Source: Gammaproteobacteria bacterium
GTDB taxonomy: Bacteria; Pseudomonadota; Gammaproteobacteria; Steroidobacterales; Steroidobacteraceae
DNA: 24,859 bases
Assembly (NCBI GenBank): GCA_010031985.1
Contig: RGYP01000005.1
Coordinates: 1-24,859 of the forward strand
Reading direction: 5' to 3'
Made by a program: the position numbers and the translations under genes. Below, in pieces: positions 1 through 15,252 of the stretch (position 1 is its first letter; every line of letters starts with the position of its first letter). Under the pieces are notes generated by a model that saw only the letters and a program-made list of their open reading frames with translations, ran no database searches and was not told the DNA's origin.

Positions 1-3570
<3,570 letters not shown>

Positions 3571-3584
3571 TCTGAGGTGCAGCC

Positions 3585-7792
<4,208 letters not shown>

Positions 7793-7793
<1 letters not shown>

Positions 7794-8647
7794 TGGACGA
7801 GCCGGTCGCGACCGGCAAGGCCGGTGAGGACGACCTCGCCGAATTGAGCGGGGCAGAGGGACGCGCGTCCCGGGGACATCCGACCCCGGTGCGCGTGCTG
7901 CTGCGCGGTCTCGAGATCATCGAGGCGCTCAATCGGCACGGGCCGCTGACCACGGCCGCCCTCAGTCAAAAATTGCGGCTTGCCCGGACCACGGTCAATC
8001 GCTGCCTCGCGACCCTGGAGGCCGAGGGCTACGTCGAGCGTCTGCCGAACCGCCGGCATGCGCTCACCCTGCGTGCGGCGACTCTGAGTCATGGCTTCGA
8101 TCTCGCAGCCGAGCGGCTCGAGCCGGTGCGCGCAGCCATGCATGCGGCAGCGTCGCGCGTGCAGTGGCCGATGAGCCTGATGAGGCTGCAATTTCCGGAG
8201 ATGCTGATCGAAGACTCGACCGACCGCGAAAGCGGTTTTGCCGTGCAATACTTTGAGCGCGGCATGCGGGTGCCGGTGCTCACCACGGCGTCGGGCCGCG
8301 CCATCATCGCGTTTTCGAGCCCACGAGTTCGCGACACGCTGCTCGAGTATCTTTGGCCGGACCGGCCCGAAGAGACGCTCGCCGTCTGGGCGGATCGCAC
8401 CGCCTTCGATCGCGACATGGCGCTGACCCGCGAGCGCGGCCATGCGCGCTGCACGCGACCGCTGCGCCTCACCGAGCAGGGGAGCTTTGCCGTTCCGGTG
8501 ATGGTCGATGGCGAGCCCGTTGCGGCGCTCGCGGTACGCTTTGCGCTCTCGGCGGTGTCGTTCGACGACGCCCGCAAGCGCCTGCTGCCGATGCTGCTCG
8601 ACATTGCGCTCGCCAAGGGCGGCGCCTCCCGTCTCAGCGGCAGCTGA
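7793..8647 (+). CDS. IclR-family transcriptional regulator
   Basis: This encodes 284 aa. A winged helix-turn-helix at about residues 33-82 (RGLEIIEALNRHGPLTTAAL, then LARTTVNRCLATLEAEGYVE) precedes an IclR effector domain that includes LTTASGRAIIAF and a C-terminal segment with SFAVPVMVDGEPVAALAVRF. The family binds small aromatic or carboxylic effectors and regulates catabolic genes; the spacing loosely recalls MhpR-type members, but the ligand cannot be read. The ATG at 7793 shares one base with the rpoC stop (TGATG), with purine-rich gaggaagagag upstream inside rpoC. About 30 residues precede the HTH, so a later start (a GTG near 7890) is possible. It ends exactly where the convergent FAD-dehydrogenase gene ends, so that gene is the obvious candidate target. 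Confidence 0.9.
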
Positions 8648-10105
8648 TCACCAGCTGAGCAGCTCCTCGCCGAGCAGGCGACCGAACGTGAGCGCTGGCG
8701 TGAGCGAGAGCCCGCCGACGAAGGCATCACCCGAGGTTCTGCCGAAGCCAAGCACCTCGCCGGCGGCGTAGAGATTGCGGATCGGCCGACCGTTGCCGCC
8801 GATCACGCGCAGTTTGCGATCGACTTTGAGACCCGCCGGGCTCACTACCGTAAGACCCTGTGCCTTGATCGCATAGAAGGGGGGCTTCGCGATGGGGCGG
8901 ATCAAAAATTGTTTGCCCTGTCGCTGGTCGACTCGGGCAGCGACGGCGGCGTTGTACTCGCGGATGCTACGTTGCAGGTTGGCTGCAGACACCCCGAGCT
9001 TGCGAGCGAGTTCGGTCAGGGTTTTCGCCTTGACGAATGCCGGGTGACGACCGAAGCGTGCGCGATAACTCGCCGTCGGCTCGAGGGTGATCGTCGCCGC
9101 GTTCTGCAGGATGGCATGATCGAACACGATGTGCATGCGAGTGCCGGGCTGGCGCAGCAGCGCGCGCTCGCGGTAGTCGATGCTCGGATGGTCCTCTTGC
9201 ATGAAGCGGCGACCGTGCCGATCGACGAAGATTTCCCACACCTTGCGCGCTCCTGGCGACAGCAGCAGCAGGCTGCCGGTGCGCGGATCACCAGGATTTT
9301 CGAGTACGCCTGCAAAAGTACAAAGAAATTTATCGCTGCCGTCGACGGCTGCTCCCAGCTCTTTGGCCGCGACGATGCCATCGCCCCGGGAGTAGGGGTT
9401 GGCGTGCGAGCAGAGCGGGTAGGCCGGAGTGAGTTTCTTCCACAGCTCGGGGTTCGCGGCGTAGCCGCCACTTGCGAGTACGACGTTCCGCCCCAGAAAT
9501 TCGAGCTCACCCGCCGGAGTGCTCGCGCGCACGCCGATCACCGCGCCTCGCGCATCGGTCAAAAGTCCTGTCATGCGATTCTGCAGGCGCAGGTCGATAC
9601 GGCCCTCGCGCACCCATCGCTCGTGGCTGGGGCGCAGGGCGTCGAGGATGGAGAGCCCCTTGTTCGCACCCCAAAGATATCGCCGTGTCGAGTAGGCCTC
9701 GTGGGCCTCGCCGGCTACCGGCGTACCGGGTGCGGGTGCAAAACCCAGATCCATCAGCCAATCGATGGTGGCTGCCGCCTGATCGACGAAGAGGCGCAGC
9801 ACCACGGGATCGATACGTCCGTGGGCGATGCGCTGCGCGTCGCGGAAGTGCTCGTCCGGGCTGTCTTCGATACCTTGCGAGTGTTGCAGCCGCGTACCGG
9901 CCGCGCTGATTTGTCCGGACGACCAGTGCAAGGTACCGCCGATGCGGTAGTCGGCTTCGAGCTGCAGCACGCGCGCGCCGCGTTCGGCTGCGCGGATCGC
10001 AAGCGGTAAACCCGCCGATCCCGCGCCGATGACGATGACGTCGAAGCGGTCGGGATTCGACCGCCGGAGCGGTTTGCGTGCGCGGGGGCTGCGGGTTCCT
10101 TTCAT
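8648..10105 (-). CDS. FAD-dependent dehydrogenase, fumarate reductase/3-ketosteroid dehydrogenase type
   Basis: This 485-aa flavoprotein belongs to the FAD_binding_2 superfamily (fumarate reductase, tricarballylate dehydrogenase, 3-ketosteroid-1-dehydrogenase). The N-terminal dinucleotide fold is FDVIVIGAGSAGLPLAIRAA, with glycines 27, 29 and 32, followed by the acidic ribose-binding residue in VLQLEADYRIGG. The C-terminal FAD-binding closure reads NLYAAGEVLGFGRTSGDAFV, then GGLSLTPALTFGRLLGEEL. LASGGYAANPEL and NPYSRGDGIVAAKELGA are also typical. No signal peptide or heme motif is present, so it is probably cytoplasmic and passes electrons to another acceptor. The substrate cannot be assigned. 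The start ATG at 10105 has only a weak ribosome site. It converges on the IclR gene with no base between the two stops and diverges from rmuC. Confidence 0.85.
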   Translation of the reverse strand: MKGTRSPRARKPLRRSNPDRFDVIVIGAGSAGLPLAIRAAERGARVLQLEADYRIGGTLHWSSGQISAAGTRLQHSQGIEDSPDEHFRDAQRIAHGRIDPVVLRLFVDQAAATIDWLMDLGFAPAPGTPVAGEAHEAYSTRRYLWGANKGLSILDALRPSHERWVREGRIDLRLQNRMTGLLTDARGAVIGVRASTPAGELEFLGRNVVLASGGYAANPELWKKLTPAYPLCSHANPYSRGDGIVAAKELGAAVDGSDKFLCTFAGVLENPGDPRTGSLLLLSPGARKVWEIFVDRHGRRFMQEDHPSIDYRERALLRQPGTRMHIVFDHAILQNAATITLEPTASYRARFGRHPAFVKAKTLTELARKLGVSAANLQRSIREYNAAVAARVDQRQGKQFLIRPIAKPPFYAIKAQGLTVVSPAGLKVDRKLRVIGGNGRPIRNLYAAGEVLGFGRTSGDAFVGGLSLTPALTFGRLLGEELLSW

Positions 10106-10131
10106 CGCGATATTTTGTCACGGTGCCGCAT

Positions 10132-10164
10132 GGCTCACCATTTGAGCCTGATCGGCTCTATAGT
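10132..10164. promoter_or_regulatory. Operator-like repeats and -10-like box between the FAD gene and rmuC
   Basis: The divergent gap contains GGCTCA (10132-10137), TGAGCC (10143-10148) and GGCTCT (10154-10159). These are three copies of one half-site in alternating orientation, each starting 11 bp after the last. The final copy runs into TATAGT (10159-10164), a good -10 box towards rmuC; its reverse complement also gives TATAGA on the minus strand. No convincing -35 hexamer sits at the right distance in either direction. A regulator-controlled divergent promoter is inferred from the roughly one-helical-turn spacing. Confidence 0.3.
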
Positions 10165-10242
10165 GCGGGCGAATCGAGCGCCGAACCGATGGGTAGGCCG
10201 AATAGCCGGGTCGGGGATGGCGATGCCTGGCGGGGGATAGCG

Positions 10243-11580
10243 ATGACGGAGTCTTGGGATTTTTTGTTGTTGTTCCTGGCAGGCGGGGCCATCGGTGCGG
10301 TTCTGGGCGCGCTCTTTGCGCGGCAGCGTCCGTCGGCGCGTCATCTCGCCGAGATCGAGCAGCTGCAGTCGCGCGTGCTGGCGCTGACCGCCGAGAGCGC
10401 GGCTTTGCAGGCGACGCTGGCGCGCGAGCAGGCGGTATCCGCCGAAAAGTTGGCGCTACTCGAGACCGCGCGTGACCAGCTTGCCAATGCGTTCAAGGCG
10501 ATTTCTGCCGACGCCCTGCGCAGCAACAATCAGCAGTTCCTCGATCTGGCGCGCACGCAACTCGAGACCTTCCAGGCCCAGGCGCGAACCGACCTCGAGA
10601 CGCGACAGCGCCGTATCGACGACAGCCTGAAACCCATCCGCGAGTCCTTGGACAAATTCGACGTCCAGGTCCGAGATCTCGAAAAAAATCGTGCTGTGGC
10701 TTATCAGTCGATGACCGAGCAGGTGCAACAGCTGATGCGCGAGCAGGTAGCCCTGCGCAGCGAGACCAGCAATCTCGCGGGTGCACTACGGCAACCGACC
10801 GTCCGCGGACGCTGGGGTGAGATCCAATTGCGGCGCGTGGTCGAACTCGCCGGCATGCTCGATCACTGCGATTTTCGCGAACAGCATTCGATCGATAGTG
10901 AAGAGGGCAAACTGCGGCCCGATCTCATCATTCATCTACCGCGTGGACGCAGCGTGATCGTCGACTCCAAGGTGCCGCTCGCAGGCTATCTCGCTGCGCT
11001 CGAAGCGCGGGACGACGCGACGCGCACGCTGCGACTGCAAGAGCACGCCAAGGCCGTCAAGGGTCATCTGGCCGCGCTCTCGCGCAAGGGCTACGCGGCA
11101 GAGGTTCGTGGCAGTGCCGAGTTCGTCGTACTGTTCTTGCCGGGCGAAGTGTTCTTCAGTGCGGCGCTCGAGCAGGACCCTGCGTTGATCGAGGCGGGTG
11201 TCGAGCAGGGCGTAATGATCGCGACGCCCACCTCGCTCATCGCCTTGTTGCGAGCCGTTGCCTACGGCTGGCGCCAGGAAGAAATCGCCCGCAACGCCGA
11301 AAAAATCAGCACGCTAGGCAAAGACCTTTATGATCGCCTTTCGGTGATGGGTGAGCACTGGGTCAAGGTGGGCAAGGGCATCCGACAGGCCGTCGATGGC
11401 TACAATTCGGCCATCAATTCTTTGGAGAGTCGAGTGATGGTCACCGCGCGTCGCCTGCGCGACCTCGACCCGGCACTCGATCCCACCCGACTCGAACCGA
11501 TCGAGCCCGTCGACGTGACGCCGCGCCCCTTGCGCGATGAGACCGTGCGTCTATCGGCGCCCGAGGGTCCCTCGAACTAG
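10243..11580 (+). CDS. rmuC: DNA recombination protein RmuC
   Basis: RmuC family members limit recombination at inverted repeats and have a restriction-endonuclease-like core. The start ATG at 10243 follows cgggggat, giving 445 aa; the open frame extends upstream but has no better start. The N-terminus is a membrane anchor (residues about 5-25, LLLFLAGGAIGAVLGALFA), followed by a long coiled coil rich in Gln, Glu and Ala to about residue 170. The conserved core includes GRWGEIQLRRVVELAGM, then RPDLIIHLP and VIVDSKVPLAGYL, whose Asp...Asp-x-Lys matches a PD-(D/E)XK nuclease arrangement. FVVLFLPGEVFFSAAL and ATPTSLIALLRAVAYGWRQE are family signatures. The last four bases (CTAG) are shared with the convergent ggt gene. 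Confidence 0.95.
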   Translation: MTESWDFLLLFLAGGAIGAVLGALFARQRPSARHLAEIEQLQSRVLALTAESAALQATLAREQAVSAEKLALLETARDQLANAFKAISADALRSNNQQFLDLARTQLETFQAQARTDLETRQRRIDDSLKPIRESLDKFDVQVRDLEKNRAVAYQSMTEQVQQLMREQVALRSETSNLAGALRQPTVRGRWGEIQLRRVVELAGMLDHCDFREQHSIDSEEGKLRPDLIIHLPRGRSVIVDSKVPLAGYLAALEARDDATRTLRLQEHAKAVKGHLAALSRKGYAAEVRGSAEFVVLFLPGEVFFSAALEQDPALIEAGVEQGVMIATPTSLIALLRAVAYGWRQEEIARNAEKISTLGKDLYDRLSVMGEHWVKVGKGIRQAVDGYNSAINSLESRVMVTARRLRDLDPALDPTRLEPIEPVDVTPRPLRDETVRLSAPEGPSN

Positions 11581-13337
11581 CGGGTGTCGAACACGCGCGC
11601 CACGCCGCGTCCGCGCGGATCTGCGGCGGCCGTGACCACGCCCTTGGCGTCGACGTCGATCAACTGCATGTCACCGAATTCCCAAGGGCTTTGCTTGACG
11701 TCGTAGCCGAGCGTCTTGAGATCGGCCCGCGTGCGCTCGTCACCGAGCGCACAGCACCGGCTATGCACGATCAGGGTCGGTGGCAGCAGCTGGTGATGAA
11801 ATCTCGCGGCGGCGACTGCACCGACTGCGCTCATCCCGAAGTCGAGGCGATTCACCATGGTCTGAAAAACGCTGGTGAAAATCGTCGAGCCACCCGGTGT
11901 ACCGAGCACCATTCGCACCCGATCGTTCTCGAGCAGGAGCGTCGGAGTCATCGACGACAGCATGCGTTTACCCGGATGGATTTCATTGGCGACACCGCCG
12001 ACCACGCCGAAAAGATTGGGCACACCGGGTTTGGTGCTGAAGTCGTCCATTTCGTTGTTGAGCAGGAAGCCCGCACCCTTGACCACGACCCCACTGCCGA
12101 AGCCGCCATTCAGCGTGTAGGTCAGTGCGACGGCATTTCCCTCCCCGTCGAGTATCGAAAAGTGCGTGGTCTCGGCGCTCTCGGCGAGACCCGGCTTGAC
12201 TACACCCAGCGGTGAGATGGCATCGCGCCTCACCTCGGCAGCTCGTCTTTGCAGGTAGCCCTCGTCGGTCAAGGCGGCGACCGGAACTCGCACGAAGTCG
12301 GGGTCGCCGAGATATTCCGCGCGATCGGCGAACACCCGCTTGGAGATTTCGGCGATCAGGTGCACGTAGGTGGCGGAGTTGTGCGGCACCCCTGCGAAAT
12401 CTTTGGCAAGCGCATCTTTCATGCGCAGCAGTTGCACGAGGGCTATGCCTCCCGAGCTCGGTGGCGGTGCCGACACCAGCGTGTAGTTGCGCCAGCGTAC
12501 GCTCAAGGGTTCGCGCCAAATGGCGCGATAGGCCGCCAGATCGGCGTGCGTGATGAGCCCGTTGCCACGCCGCATTTCGGCCACGATGAGATCTGCGGTG
12601 CGACCGGAATAAAAACCCGCAGAGCCGCGCTCCGCGATCCTTTGCAGCGCGCGTGCCAGCTCCGGCTGTTTGAATCGACGATTACCGACTTTGCCGAAGT
12701 ACTCGGCGAAATTCGTTTTGCCGGCGTAATCGGCAAGCGACTCGGCCACGCTGTCGATCAGGGGTTGAGGGGGGACGAAGCCGTCGCGCGCCAGTCGAAT
12801 GGCGGGCTGCAGCAGTTCCGGCCAGGGTCGACTGCCGTATTTGCGATGCGCTTCCCAGAGTCCGGCGACCGTTCCCGGCACGCCCGCAGCGCGATGTCCG
12901 ATCAGCGACGCACCCGGGATGGGTTTGCCAGCCGCATCGAGATACATGTCGCGGCTCGCCGCCTGTGGGGCGACTTCGCGGAAGTCGAGAAAGGCGGTCG
13001 CCGTTCCCATCTTGAGCGTGATGAAGCCACCGCCGCCGAGATTACCCGCTTCCGGAAAAGTCACGGCGAGTACGAAAGCGGTCGCGACGGCGGCATCGAC
13101 GGCGTTGCCGCCGCTTCGCATTACGGACTCGGCGACCTCGGCGCCGTAGCGGTCGGGAGCGGCGACCGCCGCTCGCTGAACGGCGGTTTGGGCCGCGGCG
13201 GTTTGGGCCGCGGCGGTTTGGGCCGCGGCGGTTTGGGCCGCGGCGGCGAATAGTTGCGTAAACAGCAGGGCGAGCACTGCACCCAGCGCGGCATGACGGC
13301 GGGTCGTGCTAGGTCGCGAAGAAATGGTGGTTGTCAT
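11577..13337 (-). CDS. ggt: Gamma-glutamyltransferase, exported
   Basis: This 586-aa enzyme hydrolyses or transfers gamma-glutamyl groups of glutathione in the periplasm. It is an Ntn hydrolase that cleaves itself into two subunits. A Sec-type signal peptide (charged TTRRHAALG, then hydrophobic AVLALLFTQLFA) is followed by an AAAQT pentapeptide repeated four times. The autoprocessing site is ETTHFS, with Thr390 as predicted nucleophile and N-terminus of the small subunit. Also present are FLDFRE with substrate-binding Arg120, PEAGNLGGGGF, NNEMDDFS, SSMTPT and LGTPGGSTIF. All core GGT motifs are intact, so it should be active. It converges on rmuC, sharing the CTAG at the stops, and diverges from the CpeT-like gene. 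The related GST gene and this one both concern glutathione but are in separate transcription units. Confidence 0.93.
   Translation of the reverse strand: MTTTISSRPSTTRRHAALGAVLALLFTQLFAAAAQTAAAQTAAAQTAAAQTAVQRAAVAAPDRYGAEVAESVMRSGGNAVDAAVATAFVLAVTFPEAGNLGGGGFITLKMGTATAFLDFREVAPQAASRDMYLDAAGKPIPGASLIGHRAAGVPGTVAGLWEAHRKYGSRPWPELLQPAIRLARDGFVPPQPLIDSVAESLADYAGKTNFAEYFGKVGNRRFKQPELARALQRIAERGSAGFYSGRTADLIVAEMRRGNGLITHADLAAYRAIWREPLSVRWRNYTLVSAPPPSSGGIALVQLLRMKDALAKDFAGVPHNSATYVHLIAEISKRVFADRAEYLGDPDFVRVPVAALTDEGYLQRRAAEVRRDAISPLGVVKPGLAESAETTHFSILDGEGNAVALTYTLNGGFGSGVVVKGAGFLLNNEMDDFSTKPGVPNLFGVVGGVANEIHPGKRMLSSMTPTLLLENDRVRMVLGTPGGSTIFTSVFQTMVNRLDFGMSAVGAVAAARFHHQLLPPTLIVHSRCCALGDERTRADLKTLGYDVKQSPWEFGDMQLIDVDAKGVVTAAADPRGRGVARVFDTR
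13182..13246 (-). repeat. Four-copy 15-bp tandem repeat encoding AAAQT in the GGT leader
   Basis: The unit ggcggtttgggccgc is repeated perfectly four times (13182-13241), with ggcgg of a fifth copy after it. On the minus strand it encodes the pentapeptide AAAQT just after the hydrophobic core of the GGT signal peptide. The unit is five codons, so copy-number change keeps the frame. Perfect identity at the DNA level suggests recent slippage. Confidence 0.95.
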
Positions 13338-13354
13338 ACATGGATATTCTCACA

Positions 13355-13387
13355 AGCTCGCGAGCTGCGGCATGATGCGCTGCGCAT
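13355..13387. promoter_or_regulatory. Two perfect palindromes in the ggt/CpeT-like divergent gap
   Basis: AGCTCGCGAGCT (13355-13366) is a perfect 12-bp palindrome. ATGCGC-T-GCGCAT (13375-13387) is a perfect inverted repeat with one central base. Both lie in the 67-bp gap between the two divergent start codons, where binding could affect either gene. Operator function is inferred only from position and symmetry. Confidence 0.35.
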
Positions 13388-13404
13388 TGCAGCTCGGGGG
13401 TCCC

Positions 13405-14475
13405 ATGAGAAGAAATTGGTGCACTAGCCAACTCGCCGCGATCAGCCGGCTTTCGATCGGCGTCGTCTTGGTCGGCTTCGCGATTACCGGGCCGCAGGTG
13501 CGGGCGCAAGGTCAAGACTCGACGCCCGGCCAGCGCAATTTGCGCATCATGGCGGAATTGCTGCCGGGCCATTACGACAATTCGAATCAAAGCTATTTCG
13601 ACGTTCGCCGGAAGTTACCGGCTGTCGACCGTCATCCGCGCATGTCGACCACCATCACGCGAGTCGATGCACCAGCTTTCGGTCGCTACGTCTATCTTTG
13701 GGTCAATCGCAGTGAGACGGCTGCAGGGCCGGTCAGTTCGTACCGGCTCGCCACACTCGATGCAGGCCCAGGGGCCGATGAGGTGACCATGCGCCACTAT
13801 CTGCGCATGCAAGGCGAGATCACGAACACCGAGTTGCAGACTCTGCAGCCCAAAGATTTAAGACGTACCGAGGGCTGCGACTACCTCTTCAAGCGCCGCG
13901 CCGATCATTTTCGCGGGTTGCAGGGCAGCAAAGCCTGCCGATTCGAGTGGGAAGGGCAGCAGGTTTACACCGACAACGAAATCTCGCTGTCGCGCAGCAG
14001 TCTTTGGTTTCACGATCACAAGTGGGTCGTGAAGAGCGGGCAGCGGATCAGTGGCGTAGCCTCGGGCGAGCCGTTCTGGCTCGAGCGCGCTCGCTACTTC
14101 CATTGCTACGCCGACGTACCCGGCGTGGGTGGCGGCGTGGACATTCCGTTCACTCGCTACGACGACATGCTGCTGCACGACAAAGGCGACACGCACTGGT
14201 TCACCGCCAAGGCCGACCCCGCCCGCAATCTGCCGCAGCGCGAGCTTGCGCTGAACCTGCGGGCAGTGACCTGGCAAGTGCTCAACGAAGCCAACGACTA
14301 TTTCAATCGCAATTCGCTGGTGCTATCGGTGCTCGAGCGCTTGCCTGATGGCTCGACCAAGGAGCACGGCTACGCGTTCACCGACCCCGACGCCGAGCGC
14401 ATCGCGATGAACATGAAGTGGATTTTGGTGAACTGTGCCGTGACGGCCCGCAAGGACGCGAAGCCCGAGATGTGA
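13405..14475 (+). CDS. Exported CpeT/CpcT-family protein with a C-terminal extension
   Basis: This 356-aa protein starts at ATG 13405, preceded by cggggg; an earlier in-frame ATG (13306) would overlap ggt and lacks a signal peptide. A Sec signal (charged MRRNW, hydrophobic LSIGVVLVGFAITG, cleavage near VRA-QG at 34/35) precedes a CpeT/CpcT-like domain: MAELLPGHYDNSNQSY (49-64), YVYLWVN, SSYRLATLDAG (111-121), then LRRTEGCDYLFKRRADHFRG and CRFEWEGQQVYTDNEISLS. In cyanobacteria these proteins attach bilins to phycobiliproteins; homologues in non-phototrophs have no established role. The domain usually covers about 200 residues; here about 125 more follow, including PFWLERARYFHCYADVPG and LLHDKGDTHWFTAKADP, which I do not recognise. 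Family assignment is by pattern reading and is fairly confident; function is unknown. Confidence 0.72.
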   Translation: MRRNWCTSQLAAISRLSIGVVLVGFAITGPQVRAQGQDSTPGQRNLRIMAELLPGHYDNSNQSYFDVRRKLPAVDRHPRMSTTITRVDAPAFGRYVYLWVNRSETAAGPVSSYRLATLDAGPGADEVTMRHYLRMQGEITNTELQTLQPKDLRRTEGCDYLFKRRADHFRGLQGSKACRFEWEGQQVYTDNEISLSRSSLWFHDHKWVVKSGQRISGVASGEPFWLERARYFHCYADVPGVGGGVDIPFTRYDDMLLHDKGDTHWFTAKADPARNLPQRELALNLRAVTWQVLNEANDYFNRNSLVLSVLERLPDGSTKEHGYAFTDPDAERIAMNMKWILVNCAVTARKDAKPEM

Positions 14476-14485
14476 GCCGGGTCGT

Positions 14486-14511
14486 CAGCCCAAGTATTCA
14501 GCCCAAGTATT
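14486..14511. repeat. 13-bp tandem duplication between convergent genes
   Basis: cagcccaagtatt occurs twice in perfect tandem (14486-14498 and 14499-14511) in the 64-bp space between the stops of the CpeT-like and GST genes. It is not an inverted repeat and has no T-tract, so it is not a terminator. Confidence 0.9.
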
Positions 14512-14539
14512 CGGCTGCCGCGGATTTTCGGCGGGCATC

Positions 14540-15244
14540 TCAGGTTTTATTTTGGCGCAGCTCCGTTTGGCGCAGATCGACGATCTCGGCGGCGACGTCG
14601 ATGATTTCGCGCTCGTGTGCCGCCTCGCGCCACGGCTCGCGCAGGGCCGCCGCGTACCACTCGCGCATCGGGGGCAGGGCGAGCAGTCGTGCGGCGTAGG
14701 CATCGCACTCCGTGCCGAGCGACAAGTGGTAGGTTTGCAGTCTGAACGCCACCGGTGCAAAGAACGCATCGACGCCGGTGAAGACCTGACCACTCAAAAA
14801 GGGACCGCCGAAGCGCGATAGTCCCTCCAGCCAAAGAGTCTGCAGGCGCGCGAGATCGCGCTCGAGTGCGGCCGGCTTTTCGCGCAGCACCACGCGTTGA
14901 CCACAAGTCATGCTGCAGGTGTTGCGCAAGGTCTGAAAGCTCGAGTGCATCTCGGCGGCGGCCGAGCGTGCCCAAGCGCGGGCGGCCCGCTCGGCGGGCC
15001 ATATGCCTTCGTGTCGTTCTGCCAGATATTCGACGATGGCGATCGAGTCCCAGATCCGCAGTTCGCCGTCGTGCAGACACGGTACTCTTCCGGTCGGCGA
15101 GTGCAGACGGAGCAATTCCGCGCTACCGGGTTCGGCGAGCGGGATCAGCATCTCCTCGAAGTCGATGCGCAGGGTGCGCATCAGGACCCAAGGTCGCAGC
15201 GACCACGAGGAGTAGTTCTTGTTGACGATGACGAGCGTGTACAC
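14540..15244 (-). CDS. Glutathione S-transferase family protein
   Basis: This 234-aa cytosolic protein begins at a GTG codon (15244-15242), 8 nt after the stop of the methyltransferase gene, so the two are probably co-transcribed. The N-terminal thioredoxin-fold domain reads LVIVNKNYSSWSLRPWVLMR, with the Ser pair at residues 12-13 in the usual catalytic position. It continues with SPTGRVPCLHDGELRIWDS, holding the cis-proline and the WDS/(E)S glutathione-binding turn, and IVEYLAERH. The C-terminal half is helical and contains GVDAFFAPVAFRLQTYHLSL in the conserved N-capping box region. Length and layout fit a full bacterial GST. The substrate cannot be predicted. It converges on the CpeT-like gene. 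Confidence 0.9.
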   Translation of the reverse strand: MYTLVIVNKNYSSWSLRPWVLMRTLRIDFEEMLIPLAEPGSAELLRLHSPTGRVPCLHDGELRIWDSIAIVEYLAERHEGIWPAERAARAWARSAAAEMHSSFQTLRNTCSMTCGQRVVLREKPAALERDLARLQTLWLEGLSRFGGPFLSGQVFTGVDAFFAPVAFRLQTYHLSLGTECDAYAARLLALPPMREWYAAALREPWREAAHEREIIDVAAEIVDLRQTELRQNKT

Positions 15245-15252
15245 GGCTTCGA

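Noticed and set aside
8909..10009. 366-codon plus-strand frame opposite the FAD dehydrogenase
   Set aside because: The minus strand encodes a clear flavoprotein with FAD motifs; this frame is its antisense shadow.
12249..13253. 334-codon plus-strand frame opposite ggt, ending in Gly-rich repeats
   Set aside because: The repeats are simply the other strand of the AAAQT minisatellite; GGT motifs are intact on the minus strand.
14486..14511. Transcription terminator between the CpeT-like and GST genes
   Set aside because: The repeat is direct, not inverted, and has no T-tract in either direction.
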